Shown one piece after another: positions 1 to 5,728 of a stretch of DNA of 7,705 bases (its first letter is position 1; each line of letters begins with the position of its first letter). A program made the position numbers and the translations under genes. The DNA is taken from NCBI GenBank assembly GCA_002394125.1, contig DGSY01000114.1:1-7705 (forward strand). Reading direction: 5' to 3'. The notes under the pieces were generated by a model. That model had not been told where the DNA came from. It ran no database searches and worked only from the letters and a program-made list of their open reading frames with translations. The stretch is from Ruminococcus sp. UBA4350 (GTDB lineage: Bacteria > Bacillota > Clostridia > Oscillospirales > Ruminococcaceae).

Positions 1-520
1 CGGATTGCAGGGTGCGGTATGAGGCATATGTCTCGGCGGGGGAATCATAGCAAAGGATCCTGATATCGTCGCTCACGAGCTGCTGCGGCGCTTCGATTTC
101 GGCATCTGTGCGGACGATCAGCCTGCATGACTGAAACGGCGAGCGGATGACAGCGCCGTCCGGCTCCCCGCTGATCTCGCAGCCGAATGCATCTGCGCAT
201 TCGCTGAGCGGAACATACGCTTTTTCCGGCTGACCGGCCGCCGCACCGCATATATATACCGTTCCGCCGGAAACGCGGAAATCACCGTATGCCGTTCCGA
301 CCGGTCTGCCATCGCAGTAAAGCTGCTGCTCCTCCGCATCAAAGCGCAGCTCGGAAAACGGTGCCGCCGGCTGCGGGAACGCCGCAGTCTCATGCAGGAA
401 GCGGCTGCGGGAGACCGCGTGCAGGCTTTGCTGCGGGAGCGAGGGGAATGCGCCGAGCAATGCCGCTGACAGCGTGACTGCCGCAGTCACGAGCGCATTG
501 GCTTTGGTGAAGATCATCAT
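1..520 (-). CDS. secreted protein with copper-amine-oxidase-like (stalk) domain, 5' part only
   Basis: An open frame starts with two adjacent ATGs (520 and 517) behind a GGAGG at 526-530 (5 or 8 nt spacing) and runs without a stop off the left edge, giving 173 residues of a longer protein. Residues 1 to about 35 form a short charged start plus a hydrophobic stretch (LVTAAVTLSAALLGAF) typical of a signal peptide, so the product is probably exported. Residues about 56-140 show a short beta-rich unit with the pattern '...YVPLSECADAFGCEIS...AVIRS', which resembles copper amine oxidase N-terminal-like domains, found as non-catalytic stalk or anchoring modules in many secreted Firmicutes proteins. 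The last visible residues (RILCYDSPAETYASYRTL) may begin a second domain, conceivably a protease propeptide, but this is a guess. The function cannot be assigned because the catalytic or binding part lies outside the window. It is divergent from the serine hydrolase at 830. Confidence is high that it is a gene and moderate for the domain. Confidence 0.75.
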   Translation of the reverse strand, partial: MMIFTKANALVTAAVTLSAALLGAFPSLPQQSLHAVSRSRFLHETAAFPQPAAPFSELRFDAEEQQLYCDGRPVGTAYGDFRVSGGTVYICGAAAGQPEKAYVPLSECADAFGCEISGEPDGAVIRSPFQSCRLIVRTDAEIEAPQQLVSDDIRILCYDSPAETYASYRTLQS

Positions 521-533
521 GAAAACCTCCGTG

Positions 534-573
534 ATTTACGGTTTCTTTACAGTTTGCTGAACGGTTTCTTTAC
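534..573 (-). repeat. phased direct repeats, possible response-regulator operator
   Basis: The 13-mer GTAAAGAAACCGT (minus strand) occurs exactly twice, at 561-573 and 538-550. Between and after the copies are shorter relatives, GTTCAG at 557-562 and GTAAAT at 534-539. The four GT(A/T)(A/C)A-type half-sites therefore begin at 573, 562, 550 and 539, that is, 11, 12 and 11 bp apart. Same-face direct repeats with an 11-bp period are the usual operator layout of OmpR/PhoB-family response regulators. The array lies between the -10 element and the ribosome binding site of the leftward gene, so binding there would more likely block than activate transcription. The repeats are seen directly; the operator role is inference. 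Confidence 0.45.
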
Positions 574-615
574 CTTTTTCTGCTATCATAAATACTGCGA
601 AACGATGATATTACT

Positions 616-624
616 ATTATATCA
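616..624 (-). promoter_or_regulatory. extended -10 promoter for the leftward gene
   Basis: Read on the minus strand, this stretch is TGATATAAT: a perfect TATAAT preceded by TGN, the extended -10 form used by sigma-A. The hexamer 17 nt upstream (ACAAAC, 639-644) is a poor -35, which an extended -10 can tolerate. The transcript would start near 609 and carry a leader of about 90 nt containing the direct repeats at 534-573. Confidence 0.5.
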
Positions 625-707
625 CGCAGGCAATCTGTGTTTGTGAACAAATTATGAAATTATGTCAGAGCAATATCGTCATATTTATTCAGAGTATCTA
701 TATCCGC

Positions 708-736
708 TTGACAAATCAATATATCTATGCTATAAC
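708..736 (+). promoter_or_regulatory. sigma-A promoter for the serine hydrolase gene
   Basis: TTGACA at 708-713 is a perfect -35, followed by exactly 17 nt and TATAAC at 731-736, with TGC directly in front making it also an extended -10. This is the best promoter in the window. The start site would be near 743, leaving an untranslated leader of about 87 nt before the ATG at 830. The leader contains a GTACCG/CGGTAC inverted repeat (780-785 with 802-807, 16-nt loop) of unknown significance. Confidence 0.8.
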
Positions 737-829
737 TATATATATTTGATTTACCAGAACTGTTTCAGTGCGCTTATGCGTACCGGCATTCCGCACTGTA
801 TCGGTACAAATCATTCAGGAGGGACGAAA

Positions 830-2701
830 ATGAAAATGGTACGAAAACTGACAGCCGGCATCTGCGCGGCGGTGATGCTCAGCACGGCGGTGCCGCTGAC
901 CGCGTTTGCAAAAAACGAGGATGCGTACAAAACGCCGTCCGGCCTTGCTTTTGACAAGGTGGGGGATGCGATCGAGGAATATGCCGAGAATAACAAAAAG
1001 GAGTACACGGCATTTTCTGCGGCGGTCGTGAGCGATGAGGAGGTGCTGTATTCCGGTGCGTTCGGCGAGATCGACCGCGAGGCCGGAACGCCTGCGGATG
1101 CGGATACCTGTTATGAATGGGGCAGCATCTCGAAAACAATGATCTGGGTCAGCGTGATGCAGCTCTGGGAGCAGGGCAGGATCGACCTGAATGAAGATAT
1201 CCGCACCTATCTGCCGGATAAATTTTTCGGTCATCTGAAATATGACGACAAGATCACGATGCTGAATCTGATGAACCATGAAGGCGGCTGGGGCGAAAAT
1301 TTCTGGTCGATCCAGACCGATGATGAAAATGCGATTGTGCCGCTGGAGCAGGCGCTCAAAGCATCGGAGCCTTCGCAGAATACCCGCCCCGGCGCAGTCA
1401 GCAGCTACTGCAACTGGAGCGCGGCGCTCGCTGCATACATCGTCGAGCGCATCAGCGGCGAGCCGTTTTCGGATTATGCGCATAAGCATATCATGGAGCC
1501 GCTCGGCATGGAGCAGACCGCGATCCTCCCTGCGCATGATGACAATGAATGGGTCAAGGCGCAGCGTGAAAAGGTGAAATGTGCCGCACAGTCAGCACCG
1601 GGCGTCTGGAAGGAGGCCGGAGGACAGCTGACCTACATTCAGCTTTATCCTGCGGGCGCTGTGACCGGCACGATCGGCGATATGGCGAAATATGCGCAGA
1701 GCTTTGTGCAGGATCCCTGCCCGCTCTTTGAGAAGCAGGAGACGCTTGAGGAAATGCTGAAGCCGAGCTCGACGATCGGTGATACGGAATATCCGGCCTT
1801 CTGCCACGGTCTGATCCCGCAGATCAGCGGCGATCAGATTTACTACGGGCACAGCGGCGCGACCAACGGCTTTTCCTCCAATCTCATGTTTGATCCGGAG
1901 AGCGGCACGGCGGCAGTCGTTATGATGATCGGATCCGGCGAACCGGCCACGAAGATTCCGGAGCTCGTATTCGGTGAAGCGAGTGTGCCGGAGTTCGAGG
2001 CAAAAGCGCCGCTGACCGGCGATTATTCCGGCGTATACTTCATGCTCCGCGGCGTGCTGCACGGCCCGCTCAGAATGGTCTACAGCGCACTCGGCACGAC
2101 ACCGTTCACCAAAGACGGCGACAAGTATTCCGCGCTCGGCATTGCGACGGTCACGCCGCTCGGCGACGGCACCGGCCTTCTGGAACAGCAGGGCATCAGA
2201 ATGCTCACCGCACTTTCTGAGCAGGACGGCGAGAAGTACTTCAGCGTCGGCGGTATGCAGAGCTATCATACGGACGGCTGGATGCTGGCCGGTCTTGTCT
2301 TTCTGGTGATTTATATCATCATCATGCTGATCGGTTTTCTGCTGCTGTTCATCAAGCTGATCCAGCGCATTGCAAAGGCGCGCAAAAAATATACCGGCAT
2401 GGGGCTTATCACGCTCTCGCAGATACTGCGTCCGGTTGTGATCGCGCTACCGGTTCTGTGCATGGTGCTGCTTTATTCGCATCAGTACGGCCTGACCAGA
2501 TGGCAGGGTTATCTGCTCTGCGGTGCGGAGATCGTCCTGATGCTGGTCTTTGCGGCGACGGCGATCCGGTCTCTGACAGCGATATTTAAGCAGGATCGCG
2601 GCGAAGCGGGTGTTGTGAAATATGTCATCAATTTCCTCGCAAACGGCTTCTGCGTTTTCGCGATGATCGCGCTGGAGCTGATCCGCTTCTGGGGTATCTG
2701 A
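830..2701 (+). CDS. secreted serine beta-lactamase-family hydrolase (class C/PBP4*-like) with C-terminal membrane domain
   Basis: This 623-residue protein belongs to the serine beta-lactamase/D-alanyl-D-alanine peptidase-related superfamily. The start is set by AGGAGGG at 817-823, 6 nt before the ATG at 830. The in-frame ATG at 662 lies upstream of the promoter and is not used. Residues 1-27 are a signal peptide ending in a likely AFA cleavage site. The catalytic fold spans about residues 35-385. S99-I-S-K102 is the SxxK motif with the nucleophilic serine, Y193-C-N195 is the YxN motif, and H341-S-G343 replaces the KTG triad as is common in esterase/PBP4*-type members. Residues about 395-480 form a further soluble segment. 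Four hydrophobic helices follow at about 485-508, 532-550, 559-582 and 597-617, so the enzyme is probably held at the membrane with its active site outside. Substrates in this family include peptidoglycan stem peptides, D-amino-acid peptides and esters, and the sequence does not decide among them. It is likely monocistronic, with its own promoter and terminator. Confidence 0.9.
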   Translation: MKMVRKLTAGICAAVMLSTAVPLTAFAKNEDAYKTPSGLAFDKVGDAIEEYAENNKKEYTAFSAAVVSDEEVLYSGAFGEIDREAGTPADADTCYEWGSISKTMIWVSVMQLWEQGRIDLNEDIRTYLPDKFFGHLKYDDKITMLNLMNHEGGWGENFWSIQTDDENAIVPLEQALKASEPSQNTRPGAVSSYCNWSAALAAYIVERISGEPFSDYAHKHIMEPLGMEQTAILPAHDDNEWVKAQREKVKCAAQSAPGVWKEAGGQLTYIQLYPAGAVTGTIGDMAKYAQSFVQDPCPLFEKQETLEEMLKPSSTIGDTEYPAFCHGLIPQISGDQIYYGHSGATNGFSSNLMFDPESGTAAVVMMIGSGEPATKIPELVFGEASVPEFEAKAPLTGDYSGVYFMLRGVLHGPLRMVYSALGTTPFTKDGDKYSALGIATVTPLGDGTGLLEQQGIRMLTALSEQDGEKYFSVGGMQSYHTDGWMLAGLVFLVIYIIIMLIGFLLLFIKLIQRIAKARKKYTGMGLITLSQILRPVVIALPVLCMVLLYSHQYGLTRWQGYLLCGAEIVLMLVFAATAIRSLTAIFKQDRGEAGVVKYVINFLANGFCVFAMIALELIRFWGI

Positions 2702-2730
2702 TCCCGCATCCCATTCATTTTGAATAGAAT

Positions 2731-2775
2731 GTCCCCTCACATCGGAAGTCCATTCCGCCTATGAGGGGACTTTTT
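2731..2775 (+). terminator. intrinsic terminator after the serine hydrolase
   Basis: GTCCCCTCA (2731-2739) pairs with TGAGGGGAC (2762-2770). Inside, GGAA/TTCC can extend the stem, and TTTTT follows at 2771-2775. It lies 30 nt after the stop codon and separates the serine hydrolase from sigK, so sigK should need its own promoter. Confidence 0.85.
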
Positions 2776-2800
2776 GTATCAGGGGATGCAGACGTGCAAA

Positions 2801-2830
2801 ACGGACAGCCACTCCTGCATAGAATACAGT
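2801..2830 (+). promoter_or_regulatory. possible SpoIIID box and SigE/SigK-like -10 upstream of sigK
   Basis: ACGGACAGCC at 2801-2810 matches 9 of 10 positions of the known SpoIIID consensus WWRRACARNY. CATAGAATA at 2818-2826 fits the sigma-K -10 form CATANNNTA, and AATACAGT at 2823-2830 matches 7 of 8 positions of the sigma-E form CATACANT. In Bacillus subtilis, sigK is transcribed by sigma-E with SpoIIID and later by sigma-K. The problem is position: transcription would begin around 2832-2837, inside the ribosome binding site. The motifs are short and may be coincidental. Confidence 0.22.
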
Positions 2831-2841
2831 GAGGTGGTATC

Positions 2842-3558
2842 ATGCATTTTTTATCCGGAATCTTCGCGCAGCTGACCTTTCTGCTGCTCCATGTCGATCA
2901 CACGGCGGCCTTCCCGCCTGCGCTTTCCAAATCCGAGGAGGCGATGTGGCTGGAACGGCTCGCCGAAGGCAGCGAGGAGGCGCGTCAGAAGCTCATTACG
3001 CATAACCTGCGGCTTGTCGCGCATATGACGAAAAAATTCTACTCGCCGGAGCGCGAGCAGGAGGAGCTGATTTCGATCGGTACGCTCGGACTCATCAAGG
3101 CTGTCTCGACATTCCGGCCGGAAAAGGGCGCACGCTTTGCGACCTATGCCAGCCGCTGCATTGAAAATGAGATCCTGATGCATTACCGTGCAAAGAAAAA
3201 GACCGCCGGAGAGGTTTTCTTCGACGATCCTCTGGAATATGACAAGGACGGCAATGCGCTGACCCTGCTGGATATCATGCCGGACAGCAGTGACCTGGAG
3301 GAGCAGGTCACGCAGTCCATGCAGGAGAAGCAGCTCTATCATTATTTGCAGACGAAGCTCGATCAGCGCGAATGGACGGTCATCGTCCGGCGCTACGGCC
3401 TGTTCGGTTATCCGGCACAGACGCAGCGCGAGGTCGCGCAGTCGCTTGACATCAGCCGTTCCTATGTTTCGCGGATCGAAAAGCGGGCGCTCTCCATTCT
3501 CCGCGATGCCTATGAGCATGAAACGGGGCTTCCCGCGCTCACTGACGGTTCAGCATGA
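2842..3558 (+). CDS. sigK: RNA polymerase sporulation sigma factor SigK (pro-form), uninterrupted
   Basis: This 238-residue sigma-70-family protein closely resembles sigma-K, the late mother-cell factor that directs cortex, coat and lysis genes during sporulation. The start is the ATG behind GAGGTGG at 2831-2837. Residues 1 to about 20 (hydrophobic FLSGIFAQLTFLLLHV) match the pro-sequence that tethers pro-sigma-K to the membrane and that SpoIVFB removes in the family. The processed protein would begin just before AFPPALS. Region 2 is at about 50-117, with the signature NLRLVAH, ELISIGTLGLIKAV and FATYASRCIENEILMH. Region 4 is at about 165-222, with the helix-turn-helix TQREVAQSLDISRSYVSRIE at 194-213. 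The gene is in one piece: there is no sign of the skin prophage-like element that splits sigK in B. subtilis and C. difficile. The last 20 bp overlap the 3' end of ribU on the other strand. Residues after about 224 form a short extra tail. Confidence 0.93.
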   Translation: MHFLSGIFAQLTFLLLHVDHTAAFPPALSKSEEAMWLERLAEGSEEARQKLITHNLRLVAHMTKKFYSPEREQEELISIGTLGLIKAVSTFRPEKGARFATYASRCIENEILMHYRAKKKTAGEVFFDDPLEYDKDGNALTLLDIMPDSSDLEEQVTQSMQEKQLYHYLQTKLDQREWTVIVRRYGLFGYPAQTQREVAQSLDISRSYVSRIEKRALSILRDAYEHETGLPALTDGSA

Positions 3559-4231
3559 TAACTGCTGCAATGCAGATCGCCAGCACCGCGCCGCCGAGCA
3601 CGGCGATCAGTGCGATCGAGGACTTTTTGCTGCTGTCCTCAAAATGCGAATCGACAGAGAATCCGCAGAGATGCAGTGCGCGCAGGAACGGGCGGTAAAG
3701 CAGGATCGAAATGCCGGCATTGATGCCTGCCTTCAGCAGATTGAACGGCAGGAATACGCTTGTCAGCATCGGGACGATCTGCTCACGCGTCACGCCCATA
3801 TAGAGCGGCGAGATCAGATAATTCCAAAGCAGCATGGAGATGCTCATGACAGCGAGACCGCAGAGCAGACCGATCGCGGCGCCGAACATATCGCGGCGCT
3901 TCTTGTAGATGAGCGATGCGGTGCAGGCGAATGCGGCGCTGGAGATCAGGTTCATGATCATGCCGATGACACCGGTCGAGCTGAACGGCAGCTCCAGCAA
4001 TGCGGTGACGGCTGCGCAGGCGAGTGCCGCGGCGGGGCCGTAGAGAAATCCCGCAAATGTGATGAAGATATCCTTCGGCTCATATTTCAGGAAGCTGATG
4101 ACCGGCACCTTGAAAATGAGCATGGAGACAAAGCCGAGCGCACTCAGAAGTGCGAGCACGACGAGCCGTCTGACGGCGGAATCCGAACGGACGCTGCCGG
4201 CCGGTGCGTTGATTGCTGCTGATTTTTTCAT
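3539..4231 (-). CDS. ribU: riboflavin ECF transporter substrate-binding protein RibU
   Basis: This 230-residue integral membrane protein is the S component that binds riboflavin and works with the shared ECF module (EcfA, EcfA', EcfT), encoded elsewhere. About six hydrophobic segments lie between residues 20 and 187. The family signature LKYEPKDIFITFAGFLYGP is at 48-66. The FMN riboswitch in its leader independently supports the assignment. The start is the ATG at 4231 with GAAAGGA at 4241-4247. The reading frame stays open upstream, but that stretch is the riboswitch and its terminator. Beyond the core there is a hydrophilic linker (about 190-205, VDSHFEDSSKKSS) and an additional hydrophobic helix at 206-227, making the protein longer than the roughly 190-206 residues of the B. 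subtilis and Lactococcus proteins. The stop codon lies inside the end of sigK, and no terminator is visible after it, so transcripts probably run antisense into sigK. Confidence 0.92.
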   Translation of the reverse strand: MKKSAAINAPAGSVRSDSAVRRLVVLALLSALGFVSMLIFKVPVISFLKYEPKDIFITFAGFLYGPAAALACAAVTALLELPFSSTGVIGMIMNLISSAAFACTASLIYKKRRDMFGAAIGLLCGLAVMSISMLLWNYLISPLYMGVTREQIVPMLTSVFLPFNLLKAGINAGISILLYRPFLRALHLCGFSVDSHFEDSSKKSSIALIAVLGGAVLAICIAAVIMLNRQ

Positions 4232-4277
4232 AAGAATCTTTCCTTTCTGACAGAAGATCACAGGCTTCTTGCAGAAG

Positions 4278-4311
4278 AAAAAACGCCCGCGAAGCGAATG
4301 CTCCACGGGCG
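4278..4311 (-). terminator. riboswitch-controlled attenuator terminator upstream of ribU
   Basis: On the minus strand, a 12-bp stem with an ATTC loop (4284-4311; arms CGCCCGTGGAGC and GCTTCGCGGGCG, two G-U pairs) is followed by six Ts (4278-4283). It sits between the FMN aptamer and the ribU start, the expected place for a transcription-attenuation platform. The aptamer segment GGGCGAGG (4449-4456) can pair with CCGCGCCC (4307-4314) at the foot of the terminator with one mismatch. That would be a plausible antiterminator when FMN is scarce, but the alternative fold is inference. Confidence 0.88.
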
Positions 4312-4353
4312 CGGATTGCTGACATTTGCTGCAATGCAGCAGAGAAAACAATC

Positions 4354-4463
4354 TGTTTCTTCCATCCGGACTATACCGTCGGTACCGGAATTTCACCGGT
4401 TCAGCCGAAGCTCGGCTCGCGGACTTTCACCGCCGGTGAGGAATCACACCTCGCCCTGAAACA
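4354..4463 (-). promoter_or_regulatory. FMN riboswitch (RFN element)
   Basis: The minus strand carries the conserved RFN sequence blocks in order: CAGGGCGAGG, TTCCTCACCGGCGGTGAAAG, AGTCCGCGAGCC, a variable GAGC-TTCG hairpin, ACCGGTGAAATTCCGGTACC, GACGGTATAGTCCGGATGG. The closing stem P1 is TGTTTC (4458-4463) with GAAACA (4354-4359). RFN elements bind flavin mononucleotide and switch off riboflavin synthesis or uptake genes. Here the downstream hairpin with a T tract at 4278-4311 indicates control by premature termination of ribU transcription when FMN is plentiful. A short TGCTGC/GCAGCA hairpin (4327-4341) sits between aptamer and terminator. The aptamer begins only 31 nt after the upstream gene's stop codon. 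Confidence 0.97.
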
Positions 4464-4480
4464 ATTTTGTTTGGTTGATT

Positions 4481-4497
4481 TGAGAATACGCTTCTCA
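4481..4497 (-). other. short hairpin overlapping the stop codon, weak or no terminator
   Basis: TGAGAA and TTCTCA form a perfect 6-bp inverted repeat with a 5-nt loop, and its first TGA is the stop codon of the zinc-ribbon protein gene. No T tract follows on the minus strand, so it is unlikely to stop transcription. It could protect a 3' end or be incidental. Confidence 0.3.
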
Positions 4498-5034
4498 GAA
4501 GGTCTCCGGTTCGCTGCTGTCGGCAGCGTCATCGCCTTCGGCGTCCGCTTCTTCAGCGGCTTCGGCCTCGATCTCATCATAGTTGAATTCGAGCACCTCA
4601 TTGCAGTGCGGGCAGATCATGCTTCCCTTTTCGAGCTCCTCCTCGGTCAAGGTCAGGGTCTCCTCGCAGCTCGGACAGGTGACGACATACAGCTCATCAT
4701 CGAGCCCCTCGTCATCGTCGTAGTCAAAATCATCACGGTCAGCCGGCAGAACATCGCCGATGCGGAAATCGTCGTCCTCGTCATCCTCATCGTCGTCGTC
4801 GTCCTCATCGTCATCGCAATAGAGATCGGTCTCGACCTCGCCGAGATCGTGATCGAGCAGATCGCAGAGCTCTGTCAGCTCATCGACCTGATTCTGGAGA
4901 TCGTCGATATAGGCGCCCATATCCTCGATGACATCTGCCATCATGGCGATAACCTTGCTCTCCTTGGTCGCTTTGTCCAGCTCAAGGCCTTCCATGTACC
5001 CTTTCATATATGCGATTTTTTCTGTCAGCTTCAT
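4495..5034 (-). CDS. CD1247 N-terminal-domain, very acidic zinc-ribbon protein
   Basis: This 179-residue protein has no known biochemical role. Residues 1 to about 65 (KLTEKIAYMKGYMEGLELDK...) are a helical, probably coiled-coil domain of the type named after C. difficile CD1247, common in Clostridia and often next to efp. Residues 74-89 are almost purely Asp/Glu, and the acidic linker continues to about 115. C120-P-S-C123 and C141-P-H-C144 form a zinc ribbon of about 25 residues. The tail from about 153 is again acidic and Ala-rich. No signal peptide or membrane segment is seen, so it should be cytosolic. The start at 5034 has AGGA about 8 nt upstream. It lies 54 nt after efp on the same strand with no terminator between, so the two are probably co-transcribed. 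A role in translation or RNA-polymerase-associated control is possible from context only. Confidence 0.82.
   Translation of the reverse strand: MKLTEKIAYMKGYMEGLELDKATKESKVIAMMADVIEDMGAYIDDLQNQVDELTELCDLLDHDLGEVETDLYCDDDEDDDDDEDDEDDDFRIGDVLPADRDDFDYDDDEGLDDELYVVTCPSCEETLTLTEEELEKGSMICPHCNEVLEFNYDEIEAEAAEEADAEGDDAADSSEPETF
4768..4815 (-). repeat. imperfect GAY/GAR trinucleotide tract encoding an Asp/Glu run
   Basis: Sixteen consecutive GAT, GAC or GAG codons (residues 74-89) form a low-complexity tract in the linker between the helical domain and the zinc ribbon. The codons are mixed (GAC and GAT alternate irregularly, with scattered GAG), so it is only partly prone to slippage. Length change in units of three would keep the frame. 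Confidence 0.7.
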
Positions 5035-5088
5035 GAGATTTTCCTGCCTTTCAAAATGATATTGCCGGGATCTCCGGTACGCTGTGAA

Positions 5089-5646
5089 TTATGCGCGCTC
5101 CATGTACTCGCGGGTACGGGTGTCGATGCGGATGCGGTCGCCTTCGTTGATGAAGAGCGGAACGCGGATCTCAGCGCCGGTCTCGACGACTGCCGGCTTG
5201 GTCGCGTTGGTCGCGGTGTTGCCCTTGACGCCCGGCTCGGTCGAGGTGACCTCAAGCTCTACGAAGAACGGTGCTTCAATGCCGAAGACATTGCCCTTGT
5301 AGGAGAGAACCTTGACGATCTCCTCCTCCTTGACAAAGTCCAGCGTGTTGCCGATGACATCCTTGCTGATCGGAACCTGCTCGTAGGTCTCCATGTCCAT
5401 GAAATAATAGAGATCGCCGTCGTTGTAGCTGTACTGCATATCCTTGCGCTCGACAAAAGCGGTCGGGAACTTTGCAGTCGGGTTGAAGGAAGTCTCAACC
5501 ACTGCGCCGGTGATGACATTCTTATACTTGGTGCGGACAAATGCTGCACCCTTGCCCGGCTTGACGTGCTGGAACTCGATGACCTGCACGACCTGGCCGT
5601 CCATTTCAAAGGTCATGCCGTTGCGAAAATCGCCTGCTGAAATCAT
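5089..5646 (-). CDS. efp: translation elongation factor P
   Basis: This 185-residue protein is a full-length EF-P, the tRNA-shaped factor that binds between the ribosomal P and E sites and relieves stalling at consecutive prolines. The N-terminal KOW-like domain covers about residues 1-64, with the modification-loop motif KPGKGAAFVRTK. K32 is the tip lysine that is modified in some bacteria. Two OB-like domains follow (about 66-127 and 130-185), with the C-terminal signature region GVKGNTATNATKPA...ETGAEIRVPLFINEGDRIRIDTRTREY. The start at 5646 has AGGAGG at 5654-5659 with 7 nt spacing. A sigma-A-type promoter lies about 55 nt upstream. It is first in a likely operon with the zinc-ribbon gene and perhaps ribU. 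No modification enzyme gene is visible here, so the state of K32 is unknown. Confidence 0.97.
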   Translation of the reverse strand: MISAGDFRNGMTFEMDGQVVQVIEFQHVKPGKGAAFVRTKYKNVITGAVVETSFNPTAKFPTAFVERKDMQYSYNDGDLYYFMDMETYEQVPISKDVIGNTLDFVKEEEIVKVLSYKGNVFGIEAPFFVELEVTSTEPGVKGNTATNATKPAVVETGAEIRVPLFINEGDRIRIDTRTREYMERA

Positions 5647-5699
5647 AGTATTTCCTCCTAGTTGTTCTGAATGAACGCATACTCATTCGATATAACATT

Positions 5700-5728
5700 A
5701 TTTTACACTATTTTCAGCGTTTTTGCAA
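5700..5728 (-). promoter_or_regulatory. sigma-A promoter for efp
   Basis: On the minus strand TTGCAA (5723-5728) is followed by a 17-nt spacer and TAAAAT (5700-5705), a good vegetative promoter. Transcription would start near 5693, giving a leader of about 46 nt with a strong AGGAGG site. Confidence 0.75.

Noticed and set aside
780..807. GTACCG/CGGTAC inverted repeat in the serine hydrolase leader as an operator or riboswitch
   Set aside because: It is only 6 bp with a 16-nt loop, with no T tract or recognisable aptamer sequence; mentioned with the promoter only.
662..829. Upstream in-frame extension of the serine hydrolase from the ATG at 662
   Set aside because: The stretch contains the -35 and -10 elements at 708-736, has no ribosome binding site before 662, and would place residues in front of a clear signal peptide that starts at 830.
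815..2269. Two long minus-strand open frames (240 and 225 codons) opposite the serine hydrolase
   Set aside because: They are shadows produced by the codon bias of the real gene, with Arg/His-rich products and no start signals or recognisable motifs.
3524..3535. CGGG/CCCG hairpin inside the end of sigK as a ribU terminator
   Set aside because: It has only 4 base pairs with a short, mixed T stretch, too weak to call.
3290..4222. A 310-codon plus-strand open frame spanning the end of sigK and all of ribU
   Set aside because: It is out of frame with sigK, rich in His, Arg, Gln and Asp as expected for the complement of a membrane-protein gene, and ribU is supported by its riboswitch.
4232..4396. 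N-terminal extension of RibU to 4396
   Set aside because: The stretch is the riboswitch 3' part and the terminator hairpin. A good ribosome binding site precedes the ATG at 4231.
4471..5640. A 389-codon open frame on the plus strand opposite efp and the zinc-ribbon gene
   Set aside because: Its product is a low-complexity Val/Ile/Leu/Asp string complementary to the Asp/Glu-rich gene and EF-P. It has no ribosome binding site, and both genes on the other strand are clear family members.
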